The position numbers and the translations under genes were made by a program. The notes beneath the pieces were generated by a model that searched no databases, was not told the DNA's origin, and saw only the letters and a program-made list of their open reading frames with translations. Source: Sorghum bicolor (taxonomy: Eukaryota; Streptophyta; Magnoliopsida; Poales; Poaceae). From it: 64,000 bases of DNA. The stretch spans positions 35,094,741-35,158,740 of the forward strand of contig NC_012870.2 in NCBI RefSeq assembly GCF_000003195.3. Direction: 5' to 3'. Within the stretch, counting starts at the first letter, position 1; every line of letters begins with the position of its first letter. Positions 24,720 to 35,744 of this stretch are shown in pieces.

Positions 24720-25486
24720 TGTAACAGAACCGTCCAATTTATAAGAATTCAAGTGGATTAGCGACCACGGAAGCAGTCAAGCCAATGTACTTGAACCCAT
24801 ATAAACCCAATAGTCCGACGAAACCTCAAAAGATCTCGATTCAACCAACATACAACCAAGACCGTACATGATCAAGCATCTCCATCACAGATTACAAACA
24901 TTCATCATAGAACATAGTTTTACAACACATTGGAGTTCAAATAGAGTTATTACATCATAGTTCAGTAGCGGAAGCAAAATAGTTTTTGAAACGACACACA
25001 CTTAGTTTAATTACATGCCAGCTCCATGATCATCGCAACAAAAGCACAACCGAAGATACAAGAGGTGATCTTGCCCGACATCTATTCATCATCCGCAGCC
25101 GAATGGTGACAGTTAGCACAGTAGCCGTGATACACGACATCATCTGCAACAAGGGTAAATAAAACCCTGAGTACGAGAATGTACTCTGCTAACCTTACCC
25201 GTCATAAACTATAAATAAAGTGACACCAAGGAGTATGCAAGGATGACATTTGTGGACTGGTTCGACTCACATTTTGCATAAAAAGCTTTAGTTTTAAGTA
25301 ACACATGTATACAATTTCAGCAGCAAGTTCATTTCTTAAAACAGCTATCCACTAGATTAGCACGTGATCTAAGCATACACTTTAATACTAAGCATCACAA
25401 TAATAACCATATCCAGATTATCACATAGCCATCAACATTTTATCATAACCATTAAGTTTCTTTAGTGAATTCTACGTTGCCGCTGC
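24720..25486 (-). repeat. Element B 5' LTR, first segment
   Basis: The segment starts TGTAACAGAACC and is interrupted at 25486 by element C; gctgc at 25482-25486 is the left target duplication of C. It is related to, but clearly distinct from, the start of element A's LTR. No gene is seen. Confidence 0.88.
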
Positions 25487-26831
25487 TGTTGACGGTATTT
25501 ATACCATGTTTTCTACTATCATAACCGTCAACATAAGACTCATTTTGGGAGAAAACAACCAAACAAAGTAGTAATATAGGTACATATAACCTAGTTCCAC
25601 ATGTACATGCTACTATTTGGTTGCAGGAGTAAGAATAGGTACTTTTCAAGGGTCCAAACACTAAGAAGGGGTGAATAACTAAAGATCAGTGACACCAGTA
25701 ACCAAGACAACATTATAGTCATGAAGAGGAAGACATGTAGGACAGGGCTGACACCCTAACCCCATAGAATTGGGGTCGGGCGACCCCACTTTGGTGGGTC
25801 CCACAGGTCAGCTCAACTCCACCGACATCAAAGAGCCTCCAGGACACTGCAGGTGGGCCCAACCAGCCAGATAGGGGGTCGGCCGACCCCACTTCATGGC
25901 GGTTCCAGGGTCGGTTGGCCTCCCACCGACCTTGCCCACATGTTGCACATGTTAGTTTGCATCTACCGTTGATCAGATGGCGGTTGTGAAGTCGGTTTGA
26001 TCCAATGGTGCATGATGAAGATGACGCGGATCGCTGACGTGGCACCGGAGTAGCCCCTACTCCATCTCCCACTATAAATACCCCCTATTCCTTCACTTAA
26101 GAGTAATGTATCTTAGGAGTAAACTACTTTAGTAGCTTAGTGCTATCATAGTGAGTAGAGAGTGAGGAGTTCCAAGGAGGAGTCCCGGCCTGTCGGGAGT
26201 CTTCTTCGTGGAGCACCTCAGCGGAAGCAGGTCTTCTTGTAAGTCTTACTTCTGAGTCTTTTCTAGTATTTAATATTTGGTCTGGTACTTTAAGTATAAG
26301 AATCCTATACTGGCACATTGCTTGATCTTGAGTGCTCTTAGCTTTAGCTAAGCTTAGGGTAGCAAGAGCTAGTTTAGACGTGGTGTCTAGACTACTTCTT
26401 GCCAGTGTGGACTCCTTGTCGCAGTTGTGTAGACACCTAGTGTGAGAGTGACAGTCCTCGCTAGGCGGAAAGTTCCTCGCATCTGTTGTAGGCAAGTTGC
26501 AAATAATAGTTGGGCTGAGCAGGGTAGTCGCTTAGGAGACGGGGAGGTGAAAAACTTCGTTAACTCAATCCTCCTTTTCGGGTATCGCCCTCAGTAAAGA
26601 GTTAGGTGAAAAACCTTGACTATACTTAATTACCAAGACCAGGCATTAATACTAGTTAGACCTCTCTACCCCATTATCCTAGACCCTTTGATCATCACCT
26701 AACGATCTAAAGCCTAGTTAATTCACTTCGCGTTCCCCGTGGAAATCACGATACCTGGAATACTCCCGGTGAAGGCTACATTGACTACCGTACGCTTGCG
26801 GTATAACCGTTTGCCACTTCTGGTGTCAACA
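25487..26831 (+). repeat. Element C 5' LTR
   Basis: The LTR runs TGTTGACGG to TGTCAACA. It contains two copies of the GGGGTCG-NN-CGACCCC palindrome (25772-25787 and 25875-25890) upstream of a TATA box at about 26073. The R/U5 region that follows is GC-moderate and without ORFs of note. Confidence 0.93.
26073..26080 (+). promoter_or_regulatory. TATA box of the element C LTR
   Basis: The sequence ctataaatacccc lies about 590 bp into the LTR, downstream of the two palindromes. This is a standard position for the U3 promoter driving genomic RNA. The 3' LTR has the same box at about 34979-34986. Confidence 0.7.
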
Positions 26832-26838
26832 AGCTTTC

Positions 26839-26856
26839 TGGCGCCGTTGCCGGGGA
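26839..26856 (+). other. Primer binding site of element C (tRNA-Asp)
   Basis: TGGCGCCGTTGCCGGGGA, seven bases after the LTR end, is complementary to the 3' end of plant tRNA-Asp, a hallmark of Athila-lineage elements. Confidence 0.88.
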
Positions 26857-26935
26857 ACGGTAGCTGTTTTAACTAGGACAAAAAAAAATCGTTAAGTTAT
26901 CTTTGTTTGATTTAAAACTTTATACACATATCCAA

Positions 26936-29900
26936 ATGGATCAAACAACCCTCTTCGATTACGCTGCTCCAACGGGCGCTGAGTTGGAGCCAGCGAGTTC
27001 ATCAAAAGCCATTTTGGCCTGTCACTATGAGCTTCGCCCGAGTCTCATAGCGATGGTTCAGGAGAATCCCTTTTCGGGAGAAGGAGATGAAAATCCTTAC
27101 ACACACCTACGAGATTTCGAACAACTTTGTTCATGCATCCACATCCAAGGGATGAGGCGAGTTACCCTCAAGTGGAAGCTCTTTCCGTTCTCTTTGACGG
27201 GAAAGGCCAGACGGTGGTACACTCGCTATGTAGGTAGTGTAGGAGGAGAATGGGAAAAGCTGCAAGCCAAATTCTGCCTCACCTACTTTCCCATCTCTAG
27301 AATAGCTCGTCTCCGTAGAGAAGTCCTAGACTTCAAGCAAGAAGGGAAGGAGTCTCTAGGTGCGGCCTGGGCGCGTCTCACCGACTTAACATCATCTGGC
27401 CCAGACTTAGGTATAACCGAGCCAATTCTTATGCAACATTTTTACCTCGGACTTAGCCAACAATCCGCACAATTCCTTGATTTAGCCTCCAAGGGAGCAT
27501 TCCTTCATTTACCTATCAGTGAAGGTAAGGCCATTCTTGGGACTATTCTCGAGAATACCCCTTACACTGATGATCATATTGAAGCTCCTGAGGAAGATCG
27601 AACTCCTAGGGATGAACCTTCGACAGCCAAAACTCCTTTAGCCGCAACCCAAGCTGTCGAACCTGAACCAATACAACAAGCACCTCCAAGGGAAGAAGTA
27701 ATTCATCCCTTGGATTACCCACTTAACATTGAGACTGATCTATTTGCCGATTTTGGCAATGTCTCGAATCAACCTGTGCAAAGGAGATCTACAGCACGCA
27801 GAGCTCCGAATAGCCATATCCCAGCTCATCTTGAGGCTGGTTACCTCAGGGCAACTGCCCAAGAACTCACGGCTATTATGAGTAATGAATGGGTTAGAGA
27901 AGCTGAGACATCATCTGATGTCATCAAACTTCTCTCGAGTTTTACACCCATTCCCTGTGTCATAAACTCCACTCCTATAGAATCCCTTTATGACCCTACT
28001 GTAGGAGTAAGCCTAATGTCCAAATCATTAGTACTGACACTCCTAGGCGAGGAACCATTAACCCCGACCAGCAAATTTCTTAAATTACCCTCTGGGGAAA
28101 TGGTCGAGAGTTGTGGGATTGCGCAGAATATTCCTGTCTCCATTAACAAAGTCAACATTCTGCTAAACTTCTTTATCTTTGATATGAAAGAAGTTGACTT
28201 GTTAATCGGGCACCCCATCATGAGGTTCCTAAATGGATTTCATGAAGGGCGTTTCAAGGGTAACCTCGGGAAGGGCTTAGACCTTTCTATGCCTTTTGCC
28301 GGCTCTATTAATTCTAAAGCCGAGACCCCGCCCGAGCCTGACCCAATAAAGGAGGTGATGTCGGCATCTCTTCTGGACGCTTCTCAGCCTGACTTAGAAG
28401 AAGACGCCGAAAACTTCATCCAAGAAGAAGAGAACAAATTAGAAGAACCATTAGACTTGGATGAATCTAAACCACCACCAAAACCCTCTATAGAACTTAA
28501 GCCACTTCCCTCTGGACTTAAGTACGCCTTCCTTAATGGTGATAGAGAGACTCCGGTAATCATTAGTGATCAACTGACAGAAGAAGAAGTCACCAAACTC
28601 ATCATCGTCTTAGAAGAACGCCGCTCTGTCTTAGGATACTCGTTAGAAGACCTTAAGGGAATTAGTCCTGCACTCTGCACTCATCGCATCCCTATCGAAC
28701 CCGATGCTATACCTTCCAGGGAGCCTCAGAGAAGGCTAAATAATGCGATGAGAGAAGTTGTGAAGAAAGAGGTCTTAAAACTATTGCATGCGGGCATAAT
28801 CTACCCTGTTCCGAACAGTGAATGGGTCAGCCCCGTTCAAGTAGTTCCTAAGAAAGGAGGAATGACGGTCGTTAAAAATGACAACAATGAACTCATTCCT
28901 CAACGGACTGTCACGGGATGGAGAATGTGCATAGACTACCAAAAACTTAACAAGGCCACTAAGAAAGACCACTTTCCGTTGCCATTCATCGATGAGATGC
29001 TGGAACGGTTAGCCAAACACTCTTTCTTCTGCTTCCTTGATGGGTATTCGGGTTACCATCAAATCCCAATCCATCCCGACGACCAAAGTAAGACTACATT
29101 CACATGCCCCTACGGAACATATGCATATAGGCGCATGTCTTTTGGCCTATGCAATGCTCCTGCCTCTTTTCAAAGGTGCATGATGTCCATCTTCTCCGAT
29201 ATGATCGAGGAAATCATGGAAGTTTTCATGGACGACTTCTCCGTCTATGGGAAAACTTTTGATGATTGCCTAAAGAACCTGGACCGAGTCTTACAAAGGT
29301 GCCAAGAGAAGCACTTGATCTTGAACTGGGAAAAGTGCCATTTTATGGTTCGAGAAGGGATAGTGTTAGGACATAGAGTGTCCGAACGTGGGATAGAGGT
29401 AGATAGAGCTAAAATTGAAGTTATAGAACAGCTCCCTCCTCCCACAAATGTTAGGGGCGTCCGTAGCTTTCTTGGCCATGCAGGCTTTTATAGAAGGTTC
29501 ATACAAGATTTCTCTCAAATTGCTAGACCTTTAACAAACCTGTTAGCTAAGGATGCACCCTTTGATTTTAATGATGAGTGCTTGGATTCCTTTTACTATC
29601 TTAAGAAAGCACTTATCTCTGCACCAATCATTCAACCCCCTGATTGGTCGCTACCTTTTGAGATAATGTGTGATGCTAGTGATTACGCTGTAGGTGCTGT
29701 CTTAGGACAGACTAAAGATAAGAAGCATCACGCAATATCTTATGCTAGCAAAACACTAACAGGACCACAGCTGAATTATGCAACAACTGAAAAAGAACTG
29801 TTGGCTGTAGTGTTTGCTATAGACAAGTTTAGATCTTATTTAGTTGGAGCAAAGGTGATTGTTTACTCCGATCACGCAGCTCTAAAATACTTGCTCACTA

Positions 29901-31384
29901 AAAAAGATGCTAAACCAAGATTAATAAGATGGATCCTACTACTCCAAGAATTTGACTTAGAAATTAGAGATAAAAAGGGAGTAGAAAACTCGGTAGCCGA
30001 TCACTTGTCTAGGATGCAAATCGAGGATAAACAGGATCCACCTATCAACGACTACCTTCGAGACGACACACTCCTCCGAGTTTCAGAAGCCTACCCATGG
30101 TATGCAAACATAGTCAACTACCTGGCATCCGGATACATACCATCTGGGGTAGACAAGAAGAAGCTTGTTAAAGAGAGTAGGGTGCACCTATGGGACGATC
30201 CTTACCTCTACAGAGTCTGTCAAGATGGCATACTCAGGAGATGTGTTCCCATGGACGAAGCAGTAAAAATAATGGAAAAATGCCATGGGGCAGAGTACAG
30301 AGGCCACTATGGAGCATTCAGGACCCATGCCAAGATATGGCAGAGTGGATTCTACTGGCCTACCATGTACGAAGATACAAAGAACTTCGTGAGGAGATGT
30401 GCAAGGTGTCAGAAGCATGGGAACATCAATACTCGTGATGCAATGCCACTCACAAACAACTTACAAGTCGAGATATTCGATGCTTGGGGCATAGACTACA
30501 TGGGGCCATTCCCTTTGTCACAAGGGTGTGAGTACATCCTAGTGGCAGTAGACTATGTGTCCAAGTGGGTCGAAGGAATGCCCTGCAGAGCAGCCGACTC
30601 TACACATTCGATAAAGATGTTCAAGGAAGTCATATTTCCACGCTTCGGCACCCCCAGACTAGTTATCAGTGATGGAGGGAGCCACTTCATTGACAGAAGA
30701 TTCCGACGGTTCTTAGCTGAAGTGGGGATAAGGCACAACATTGGAACACCCTATCACCCTCAAACGAGCGGACAAGCAGAAACATCTAACAAACAAATCA
30801 AGAACATTCTGCAGAAGACTGTCACTAAGATGGGAACCGGCTGGAAAAGCCATCTACCAGATGCACTTTGGGCATACAGGACCGCATACAAGACCCCAAT
30901 TGGTATGACACCATACCAACTTGTATACGGTAAGACATGCCATCTACCGGTAGAGCTAGAGCATAGAGCTCACTGGGCAATCAAGAAATGGAACATGGAT
31001 TTGCCCTCGGCCGGAAGAAATAGAAAGCTCCAAATCTCCGAACTAGAAGAATGGAGAGATAAAGCCTATCACAATGCCAGGATCTACAAAGAGAGAACAA
31101 AAAGATGGCATGATAAAAGGATCAAGCAAAAGGAATTTCATCCTGGGGATAAGGTTCTCATGTTCAACTCAAGGGTCAAGTTATTTGGCCATGGAAAGCT
31201 AAGGAGCAAATGGGAAGGACCATTCTTCGTTGTTGACGCCGCGACTCATGGAGCGGTAACGCTGCGGGACGACGACGGCAACACCTTTAAGGTAAATGGT
31301 CATCGTCTTAAAGTTTTCCATGAACATGAACCTTTAGAAGAAGAAGTTGATATGATAGAATTTGAATCTGACACAAAGTCTTAA
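26936..31384 (+). CDS. Element C gag-pol polyprotein (Athila type), intact
   Basis: The ATG at 26936 (MDQTTLFDY) opens 1,482 codons without a stop. Approximate order: gag/capsid, residues 60-210 ([18 protein letters not shown]); no obvious CCHC knuckle; retropepsin-like region near 350-450, where the active-site triplet reads DPT instead of DSG or DTG; RT near 590-800 ([35 protein letters not shown], catalytic [10 protein letters not shown] near 763); RNase H near 905-1025 ([12 protein letters not shown]); integrase with an H-H-C-C zinc domain ([18 protein letters not shown]), D (WGIDYMGPF, about 1185), D (VISDGGSHF, about 1243) and E (GQAETSN, about 1279). No chromodomain is seen. The frame ends at TAA 31382-31384. 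The polyprotein would be processed to build particles, copy RNA and integrate DNA. Confidence 0.93.
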   Translation: MDQTTLFDYAAPTGAELEPASSSKAILACHYELRPSLIAMVQENPFSGEGDENPYTHLRDFEQLCSCIHIQGMRRVTLKWKLFPFSLTGKARRWYTRYVGSVGGEWEKLQAKFCLTYFPISRIARLRREVLDFKQEGKESLGAAWARLTDLTSSGPDLGITEPILMQHFYLGLSQQSAQFLDLASKGAFLHLPISEGKAILGTILENTPYTDDHIEAPEEDRTPRDEPSTAKTPLAATQAVEPEPIQQAPPREEVIHPLDYPLNIETDLFADFGNVSNQPVQRRSTARRAPNSHIPAHLEAGYLRATAQELTAIMSNEWVREAETSSDVIKLLSSFTPIPCVINSTPIESLYDPTVGVSLMSKSLVLTLLGEEPLTPTSKFLKLPSGEMVESCGIAQNIPVSINKVNILLNFFIFDMKEVDLLIGHPIMRFLNGFHEGRFKGNLGKGLDLSMPFAGSINSKAETPPEPDPIKEVMSASLLDASQPDLEEDAENFIQEEENKLEEPLDLDESKPPPKPSIELKPLPSGLKYAFLNGDRETPVIISDQLTEEEVTKLIIVLEERRSVLGYSLEDLKGISPALCTHRIPIEPDAIPSREPQRRLNNAMREVVKKEVLKLLHAGIIYPVPNSEWVSPVQVVPKKGGMTVVKNDNNELIPQRTVTGWRMCIDYQKLNKATKKDHFPLPFIDEMLERLAKHSFFCFLDGYSGYHQIPIHPDDQSKTTFTCPYGTYAYRRMSFGLCNAPASFQRCMMSIFSDMIEEIMEVFMDDFSVYGKTFDDCLKNLDRVLQRCQEKHLILNWEKCHFMVREGIVLGHRVSERGIEVDRAKIEVIEQLPPPTNVRGVRSFLGHAGFYRRFIQDFSQIARPLTNLLAKDAPFDFNDECLDSFYYLKKALISAPIIQPPDWSLPFEIMCDASDYAVGAVLGQTKDKKHHAISYASKTLTGPQLNYATTEKELLAVVFAIDKFRSYLVGAKVIVYSDHAALKYLLTKKDAKPRLIRWILLLQEFDLEIRDKKGVENSVADHLSRMQIEDKQDPPINDYLRDDTLLRVSEAYPWYANIVNYLASGYIPSGVDKKKLVKESRVHLWDDPYLYRVCQDGILRRCVPMDEAVKIMEKCHGAEYRGHYGAFRTHAKIWQSGFYWPTMYEDTKNFVRRCARCQKHGNINTRDAMPLTNNLQVEIFDAWGIDYMGPFPLSQGCEYILVAVDYVSKWVEGMPCRAADSTHSIKMFKEVIFPRFGTPRLVISDGGSHFIDRRFRRFLAEVGIRHNIGTPYHPQTSGQAETSNKQIKNILQKTVTKMGTGWKSHLPDALWAYRTAYKTPIGMTPYQLVYGKTCHLPVELEHRAHWAIKKWNMDLPSAGRNRKLQISELEEWRDKAYHNARIYKERTKRWHDKRIKQKEFHPGDKVLMFNSRVKLFGHGKLRSKWEGPFFVVDAATHGAVTLRDDDGNTFKVNGHRLKVFHEHEPLEEEVDMIEFESDTKS

Positions 31385-31864
31385 AATCCACATGTCCTTC
31401 TTTTTACCCCCTTTTTGTTTAAATAATTGCTAAATCAATATATTTAGTTCCTTTTTGTTTTGAAATAGGTTTGTAAAGGGTTTTAGATGACGTAGGATCA
31501 AAGTTGGGCCGCCGAACACCCCAAATGGGGGTCGGCCGACCCCTCTTCTAGGGGTTTTGGCCCAAGGGGGGATAGGTTTAGAAAGAGGGGAATGAATAGA
31601 GTTCGGTGCTGAAATTCAAAATTCAAAATCCTGAAATATAGGGGTCGCCCGACCCCAATATTTTGAGTTTTGAAATCCCCTGGAGTCTCGGATCGTCCCT
31701 CAAACGTTCCACGACGCTCCTTTTCAAAATTCAAACTCTCAGGCTCCAAACACATCTATTTATCCCCCCTCTTCTTCTTCTTCCTCCTCTCAATTCATTC
31801 CTTCTCATCTTCACCTCGAACCAGACTCTCCTAGCCTCCATTCCTTGCCAAGAGATTCATCTCC
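31385..31864 (+). other. Spacer between gag-pol and ORF2 of element C
   Basis: The spacer holds two copies of the 16-bp palindrome (31528-31543 and 31641-31656), a possible TATA-like ctatttatccc near 31755 and a pyrimidine-rich leader (cttcttcttcttcctcctctc) before the ORF2 ATG. This suggests a separate or spliced subgenomic transcript for ORF2, which is inference. Confidence 0.5.
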
Positions 31865-32680
31865 ATGGCTCCTCCAACTAAATCTTCCAACCAAGCCATT
31901 CGCTCCAACTCCCCACGTCCGCAAAGGTCTCTAACTGAGAGCCTGGAGCTTGCCCTAGCCGTCAACATGCTGGAGCCTGAACCACTAGCCATGGTGCCGC
32001 CGGCTGGAGGGCCGACGGGCCCCATGTGGGGGTCGCCCGACCCCAAGAGGGGTCGCCCGACCTCGCCCCGGGTGACGCAGCGCTCCGCGTCGGCCTCTCG
32101 TTCGCTCACACCGTGCAGGGGCATCGGCAAGTCCCCTACTCGAGCCGTAACGCCGGTTCGACCTACCACGGGCCAACTTGCGCTGCAGGAGAAGGCGCCG
32201 ATGGCCACCAAGCAGGCCATCACCATCTCCTCCGACACGATCCACACCTCTTCCTACTCGCCGTCCACCCCAACCTTTTGGAGGAACCACCAAGTGGTGG
32301 GCAGTGGGCCGGGAAAGGGGAAGGTGCTGATCCCGCCGCTGAACTCTAAGGAAAAGATGGAGTTGCGGGAGTCCATTGACTCGTCAGCAAGTCCATCCAT
32401 CCGGCGGAAGATGGATCCACCTCCGATCAACGGTGCGCCTGGCAAATACGAAGAAGATCCAGAAAAAGGCGACATCGAGAAGCTCCTGGAAGTCACAGCT
32501 AGCCTTAGAAAGAAAAATAGGATCTTAGAGGAGACAGTGTCGGAGCTCAGGATGGAGAATCTTGAGTTAGAAGATCACTTCCGCCACCTGCGCATTAGCA
32601 CCAGCGCTAAAATCAAGCGTTTGGCGCAAGCAATTGGGCGGGAGGATCTCCTCAAAAGGTTTTTCCATCTCCCTAAATAA
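31865..32680 (+). CDS. Element C ORF2, envelope-position protein of unknown function
   Basis: The 271-codon frame starts at ATG 31865 (MAPPTKSSNQ) in good context (ctccATGGC). The first 190 residues are S/P/R-rich and look disordered; two palindromes (32029-32044 and 32049-32064) are translated within it (WGSPDPKRGRPTS). The last 80 residues are a predicted coiled coil (KLLEVTASLRKKNRILEETV). It occupies the place where Athila elements carry envelope-like or extra ORFs, but I see no signal peptide or membrane segment, so it is not an obvious envelope. The frame is intact in an element with intact pol. Function unknown. Confidence 0.72.
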   Translation: MAPPTKSSNQAIRSNSPRPQRSLTESLELALAVNMLEPEPLAMVPPAGGPTGPMWGSPDPKRGRPTSPRVTQRSASASRSLTPCRGIGKSPTRAVTPVRPTTGQLALQEKAPMATKQAITISSDTIHTSSYSPSTPTFWRNHQVVGSGPGKGKVLIPPLNSKEKMELRESIDSSASPSIRRKMDPPPINGAPGKYEEDPEKGDIEKLLEVTASLRKKNRILEETVSELRMENLELEDHFRHLRISTSAKIKRLAQAIGREDLLKRFFHLPK

Positions 32681-34378
32681 ATTAGTTAGTTTAGGTTATA
32701 GGCACTATTTGATTATTTAGGTTTGATTACTCAATTTTATTTTTCAATTTGTCACTTTGAATTTCGCAATGTAAAAGTGCCTATACAATTGAAATTTGAT
32801 TTAATGGAGTCGTTTTTGGTCCTGCTGGTGTGTTGCCACCAGCAGGACATCTGCATTTGATCGTCTCTCTCTGTTTTAAGTTCAGCTGCACGAAAACTGC
32901 AAGTGTGGGGGGGTCGCCCGACCCCCCAACTTCATCTCTGAACTGCCGTGAGCATGGAACAACACTGCATACACCTTGGCACGTCATGGCACCAAAAACA
33001 GGCGCGATGAGGGGGTCGCCCGACCCCCTTTCTATGGCAAAAGGAAACGACACAAGTGCAGAAAGACTTCCCGAGGGACGTAGAATCGAGTGGCAGGGCC
33101 AGGAACCTCCAGGTGGGGTCGGCCGACCCCTCCATAGAGCCCTGGGCCCACCAGGAAGCTTCTATACGACGAAACACATCTTTCCTGCCCGGTTTGCTAA
33201 CTCTTCCCCCTCTCAGTCTGTCCAATTCTTTACCTTTGTGTCACAATTAAAATAAAATTTGATAGTTTAAACTTGTTTGCAAAATAAAAAGTGAACTGGT
33301 TCATGATTTAAGAGAAATTGTGACATAAAGTATAGTTCTTACAATTGTTCATCCTCATGGGTAAAAATCTATAGGAACCATATTGACTAAGTTGTTGATG
33401 AAAGTGATATAACTCTTGGCTAAGAATTCATAACATTTCTATTCAAGGTACTTAGAGATTTGTTTCAAAAATATCACAAAACCATAGTATCATTTACTCC
33501 TCATTAGCAAGAAATTCCCACCAAAAGCCATACACTTAGATATTCAAGTAACCATTTTATGAAATGCAACCTGCTTTTGTAATGAGTTTTGTCAAAACCT
33601 TGTTGATCCTAGTGAGAGTTGTATCATAGTCACAAGATCAAGATCACGTACACACCACATATATATATATGCTGCTTCTACACTGGAAGTACGCAACCAC
33701 ATGTATTGTGCATCCACTAAATAGGTTGCTCCATACTCTAAGTGTTAGAACACCTCTCTAAATATTGTTTAGAAAATGAGACATAAAAGGCTTGGCAAAA
33801 AAAAAAAATTGAGCACATAAAGCTCGAAGAAAAAGAAAATCTAGCCATGTCTCAATATACAAGTAGAGAGAGTGTAGCAAATAAAGGAGCAACCTAGTCC
33901 ACCATATAACACACTTGCACATCTTGATCTATGACTATGACACTCCTCTCTTTGGATCCTTGTTTTTGACTTAACAATATTTGCAAAGTAGAGTATGCTA
34001 CCTTGTTTATCCCTACCAAGCCCCATATAAGCCTATAGTTATAGGATGAAACAAGTTGGCATTCATGCCTTGGTGAGGACTACTAAAAAAAAAACTTTGA
34101 GTGATCTAGAGCGCTAAATGAGGAGTAGGATTGAACTATGTGACTTATTTTAAAAAGTGTCATAAAAACTCTAAGTACCAAGAATATGAAATTGGAATTT
34201 GATCTTGTTCTGAGAGTTGTTCCTTTTCTCAACCTCTGAAGGAAATATGCTAGACACTTACACAAAAACCCATTTGGATGAACTATGTTCGAACTAGCAT
34301 TTTATGCTCACTACTATCTTAAGTTAGAAACCATTGATCACTCATTTTTAACCTTTACTCGAGGACGAGCAAAGACTC
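32681..34378 (+). other. Element C 3' untranslated region
   Basis: About 1.7 kb lie between ORF2 and the polypurine tract. Three more palindromes lie at 32910-32925, 33012-33027 and 33115-33130. A hairpin-like unit gctgcttctacactggaagt at 33671 resembles units in elements F and D. A short AT microsatellite is at 33659-33670. The tail (34358-34380) holds the gaggacgagcaaag motif shared with D and F. No supported gene. Confidence 0.7.
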
Positions 34379-34393
34379 AAGTGTGGGGGGTCT
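34379..34393 (+). other. Polypurine tract of element C
   Basis: AAGTGTGGGGGGTCT directly precedes the 3' LTR start at 34394, the expected priming site for plus-strand synthesis. Confidence 0.8.
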
Positions 34394-35739
34394 TGTTGAC
34401 GGTATTTATACCATGTTTTCTACTATCATAACCGTCAACATAAGACTCATTTTGGGAGAAAACAACCAAACAAAGTAGTAATATAGGTACATATAACCTA
34501 GTTCCACATGTACATGCTACTATTTGGTTGCAGGAGTAAGAACAGGTACTTTTCAAGGGTCCAAACACTAAGAAGGGGTGAATAACTAAAGATCAGTGAC
34601 ACCAGTAACCAAGACAACATTATAGTCATGAAGAGGAAGACATGTAGGACAGGGCTGACACCCTAACCCCATAGAATTGGGGTCGGGCGACCCCACTTTG
34701 GTGGGTCCCACAGGTCAGCTCAACTCCACCGACATCAGAGAGCCTCCAGGACACTGCAGGTGGGCCCAACCAGCCAGATAGGGGGTCGGCCGACCCCACT
34801 TCATGGCGGTTCCAGGGTCGGTTGGCCTCCCACCGACCTTGCCCACATGTTGCACATGTTAGTTTGCCTCTACCGTTGATCAGATGGCGGTTGTGAAGTC
34901 GGTTTGATCCAATGGTGCATGATGAAGATGACGCGGATCGCTGACGTGGCACCGGAGTAGCCCCTACTCCATCTCCCACTATAAATACCCCCCTATTCCT
35001 TCACTTAAGAGTAATGTATCTTAGGAGTAAACTACTTTAGTAGCTTAGTGCTATCATAGTGAGTAGAGAGTGAGGAGTTCCAAGGAGGAGTCCCGGCCTG
35101 TCGGGAGTCTTCTTCGCGGAGCACCTCAGCGGAAGCAGGTCTTCTTGTAAGTCTTACTTCTGAGTCTTTTCTAGTATTTAATATTTGGTCTGGTACTTTA
35201 AGTATAAGAATCCTTTACTGGCACATTGCTTGATCTTGAGTGCTCTTAGCTTTAGCTAAGCTTAGGGTAGCAAGAGCTAGTTTAGACGTGGTGTCTAGAC
35301 TACTTCTTGCCAGTGTGGACTCCTTGTCGCAGTTGTGTAGACACCTAGTGTGAGAGTGACAGTCCTCGCTAGGCGGAAAGTTCCTCGCATCTGTTGTAGG
35401 CAAGTTGCAAATAATAGTTGGGCTGAGCAGGGTAGTCGCTTAGGAGACGAGGAGGTGAAAAACTTCGTTAACTCAATCCTCCTTTTCGGGTATCGCCCTC
35501 AGTAAAGAGTTAGGTGAAAAACCTTGACTATACTTAATTACCAAGACCAGGCATTAATACTAGTTAGACCTCTCTACCCCATTATCCTAGACCCTTTGAT
35601 CATCACCTAACGATCTAAAGCCTAGTTAATTCACTTCGCGTTCCCCGTGGAAATCACGATACCTGGAATACTCCCGGTGAAGGCTACATTGACTACCGTA
35701 CGCTTGCGGTATAACCGTTTGCCACTTCTGGTGTCAACA
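34394..35739 (+). repeat. Element C 3' LTR
   Basis: The LTR is nearly identical to 25487-26831, including palindromes at 34679-34694 and 34782-34797. It ends TGTCAACA at 35739, followed by the gctgc target duplication. Confidence 0.93.
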
Positions 35740-35744
35740 GCTGC

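Larger units (their letters stand above)
25772..34797. repeat. Eleven dispersed copies of a 16-bp palindrome in element C
   Basis: The motif GGGGTCG-NN-CGACCCC (centre GG, GC or CC) occurs at 25772, 25875, 31528, 31641, 32029, 32049 (last arm imperfect), 32910, 33012, 33115, 34679 and 34782. Two are in each LTR and seven in the 3' internal part; none is in gag-pol. The 7-bp arms are perfect in ten of the eleven. I saw no copy elsewhere in the window. Confidence 0.9.
25487..35739 (+). mobile_element. Element C: complete Athila-type Ty3/gypsy element
   Basis: LTRs of 1,345 bp (25487-26831) and 1,346 bp (34394-35739) are flanked by the perfect target duplication gctgc (25482-25486 and 35740-35744). 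The primer site matches tRNA-Asp (TGGCGCCGTTGCCGGGGA), as in Athila elements. One long gag-pol frame is followed by a second ORF, a long 3' region and a G-rich polypurine tract. I count about seven LTR differences by eye (about 0.5 percent), so the insertion is recent. The element sits head-on to its host element B, and its coding capacity appears intact. Confidence 0.93.

Noticed and set aside
31831..32247. 138-codon minus ORF overlapping ORF2 of element C
   Set aside because: Antisense shadow; the sense frame has the better start context, coiled coil and position.
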